DNA from: JBKJUK01 sp046590705
GTDB taxonomy: Bacteria; Acidobacteriota; Thermoanaerobaculia; Gp7-AA8
Reading direction: 5' to 3'
Assembly (NCBI GenBank): GCA_046590705.1
Contig: JBKJUK010000332.1
Span: forward strand, 1-16,151
Length of the DNA stretch: 16,151 bases
Shown: positions 14,980 to 16,151 of the stretch, in pieces
Position numbering within the stretch: the stretch's first letter is position 1
How the letters are laid out: each line of letters begins with the position of its first letter
Program-made: the position numbers and the translations under genes
Notes under the pieces: model-generated
What the model was told of the DNA's origin: nothing
Seen by the model: the letters and a program-made list of their open reading frames with translations, nothing else
Database searches by the model: none

Positions 14980-16151
14980 TCAGCGGCTGCGCGACTGCGG
15001 CGGCTGCAGCCGTTCCCTCACCGCCCTTTCCAGTAACGGCCGCGGAGTTCCGATGCGCGCCAGTTCCCCTTCGGCTTCGAGGTAGACGTCCGCGATGTAG
15101 GCCCGTTCGAGCATGTTTCTCGGCGTGCTCGAGTACAACGCCACGAAGCCAACTACGAGAGCGAGCAGAACGCCTCCCAATGCGGCCTTCTTCCAACGCG
15201 TGCTGCCGATGACGAACATCATCGCAGCGATCACAACCACGATTCCGAGCACCCGAAGAAGATCGGCCGAGAACATCCCCCGCAGCAGAATCGGTAACGC
15301 AAACGTGCCCCATGGCGCAGCGAAGTCTTCCGGTACAAACGGAAACACCATTGTCGTGAGAGCCACCGCCGTCACCGAGTAACACAGCAGCAGATCGTCG
15401 AGTGGAGTAGCTGTTTTTCGCAGCAGTCCGGCTACAAGGAATGGAACGGCCGGCACGAGATATCGCGCCCCGACCGTCCAGCCGCCATGCCAGTTGGGGT
15501 ATCCAGCATAGAAGAGAACGATCGAACATGCGGCGAGCAAGGCCGCGAGTGACGCGCGGTCACGTCGTTGCCGATAAAGCGCGATCACACCCGATATGAG
15601 CACGGGGGAAAAGAAGAACAGTCCTCGTTCCGGCGACAGAAGGAGACGTAAGGCAGTCATAGGGTCGGGGATGCCGACGCCGAACACTCCCCGTCCGGCA
15701 AGTTCGTCGAACGTGCCAAAACGTTCATGCGCCGAGGACAAGTCGAACGGACTCCCGAAGCAGGCAAAGTTGTAGGTGGCCAGAAGGAGCGCGAACGGCA
15801 GACCACCTGACGCGATCAGAAGCATCCGACGCCACTCGAGCCGGCACGCGAACACGACGAGCGTAGCTGCGGGAACGACCGACGGATATTCGGAAAGCAC
15901 GGCCAGTCCGACCAGTGCTCCCGCTGTCGCATCACGCGCGTCTGTGCGTGTTCCGGTAAATAGCAACATCCAGACGCCGAACAGAGCAGCCGCTGTGAGC
16001 ACATGCGAAAACAGGAGGAGTGAGTACGAGAACAGAGGCGTCGCGAACAGTAACGTGCAAAGTGCCACGCGAAGTGCGCCGGAATCGGAATTCCAGCGAC
16101 GCGCCAGTCGCATGAAAGCGATTGCGAGAAGAATAAGCGGAACCGTTGAAG
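14980..16151 (-). CDS. GT39-like multi-pass membrane protein, 5' end beyond the window
   Basis: The open frame on the minus strand reaches the right edge without a stop (STVPLILLAIAF precedes the first internal Met at 16113), so the N-terminus is missing. The visible 390 or so residues contain at least eight hydrophobic segments and end in a short basic tail. Blocks such as LSPERGLFFFSPVLISG, YPNWHGGWTVGARYLVPAVPFL and NFACFGSPFDL recur, as I recall, in bacterial membrane proteins annotated as GT39 or dolichyl-phosphate-mannose mannosyltransferase-like. The N-terminal loop with the catalytic acidic residues would lie outside the window, so activity cannot be judged. It is convergent with the GT2 gene, 12 bases apart, and adds a third GT-C-like protein to the region. 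Confidence 0.75.
   Translation of the reverse strand, partial: STVPLILLAIAFMRLARRWNSDSGALRVALCTLLFATPLFSYSLLLFSHVLTAAALFGVWMLLFTGTRTDARDATAGALVGLAVLSEYPSVVPAATLVVFACRLEWRRMLLIASGGLPFALLLATYNFACFGSPFDLSSAHERFGTFDELAGRGVFGVGIPDPMTALRLLLSPERGLFFFSPVLISGVIALYRQRRDRASLAALLAACSIVLFYAGYPNWHGGWTVGARYLVPAVPFLVAGLLRKTATPLDDLLLCYSVTAVALTTMVFPFVPEDFAAPWGTFALPILLRGMFSADLLRVLGIVVVIAAMMFVIGSTRWKKAALGGVLLALVVGFVALYSSTPRNMLERAYIADVYLEAEGELARIGTPRPLLERAVRERLQPPQSRSR

Overview
The window looks like chromosomal DNA from a Gram-negative-type, moderately GC-rich bacterium (roughly 55-60% GC by eye). The mix of GspG-like pseudopilins, M20 peptidases, YfhO-type membrane proteins and short palindromic intergenic repeats suggests Acidobacteriota or a relative. 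That assignment is inference: there is no rRNA or other phylogenetic marker here. I found no tRNA, rRNA, CRISPR array, insertion sequence or phage gene.

Layout, left to right. Positions 208-9105 carry genes only on the minus strand. Read in the direction of transcription they are: pseudopilin B (8593-9105), a strong hairpin terminator (8547-8572), pseudopilin A (8016-8522), an exported M20 peptidase (6348-7808), a YfhO-family membrane protein (4155-6344, starting 3 bases after the peptidase stop), a small Fis-type HTH protein (3730-4041), RNase R (1344-3566) and a TPR protein (208-1296). Upstream of the pilins, also on minus, lies a second, membrane-anchored M20 peptidase (9272-10678). Divergent from it on plus is a GT2 glycosyltransferase (10707-11438). 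That gene converges on a second YfhO-family gene (minus, 11693-14089). The second YfhO gene is divergent from a second GT2 glycosyltransferase (plus, 14185-14967), which converges on a multi-membrane-span GT39-like protein (minus, 14980 to the right edge, 5' end missing).

How the genes may work together. The centre is an envelope locus: two tandem type II secretion/type IV pilus-like pseudopilins, flanked on each side by an M20 peptidase and a YfhO-type GT-C protein. Two soluble GT2 enzymes are of the kind that load sugars onto polyprenyl phosphate. In Bacillus subtilis a GT2 enzyme (CsbB), a flippase (GtcA) and YfhO together glycosylate a surface polymer. Here the GT2 and YfhO parts are present but no GtcA-like flippase is visible in the window. 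A role in modifying surface polymers or the secreted pilin-like proteins is a hypothesis. RNase R and the TPR protein look like housekeeping neighbours.

Two intergenic regions carry pairs of palindromic repeats in inverted orientation, from two unrelated families (3607-3708 and 11484-11661). They resemble REP/BIME-type elements. The second M20 peptidase keeps its metal ligands but lacks two other conserved M20 features, the most specific protein-level oddity seen.
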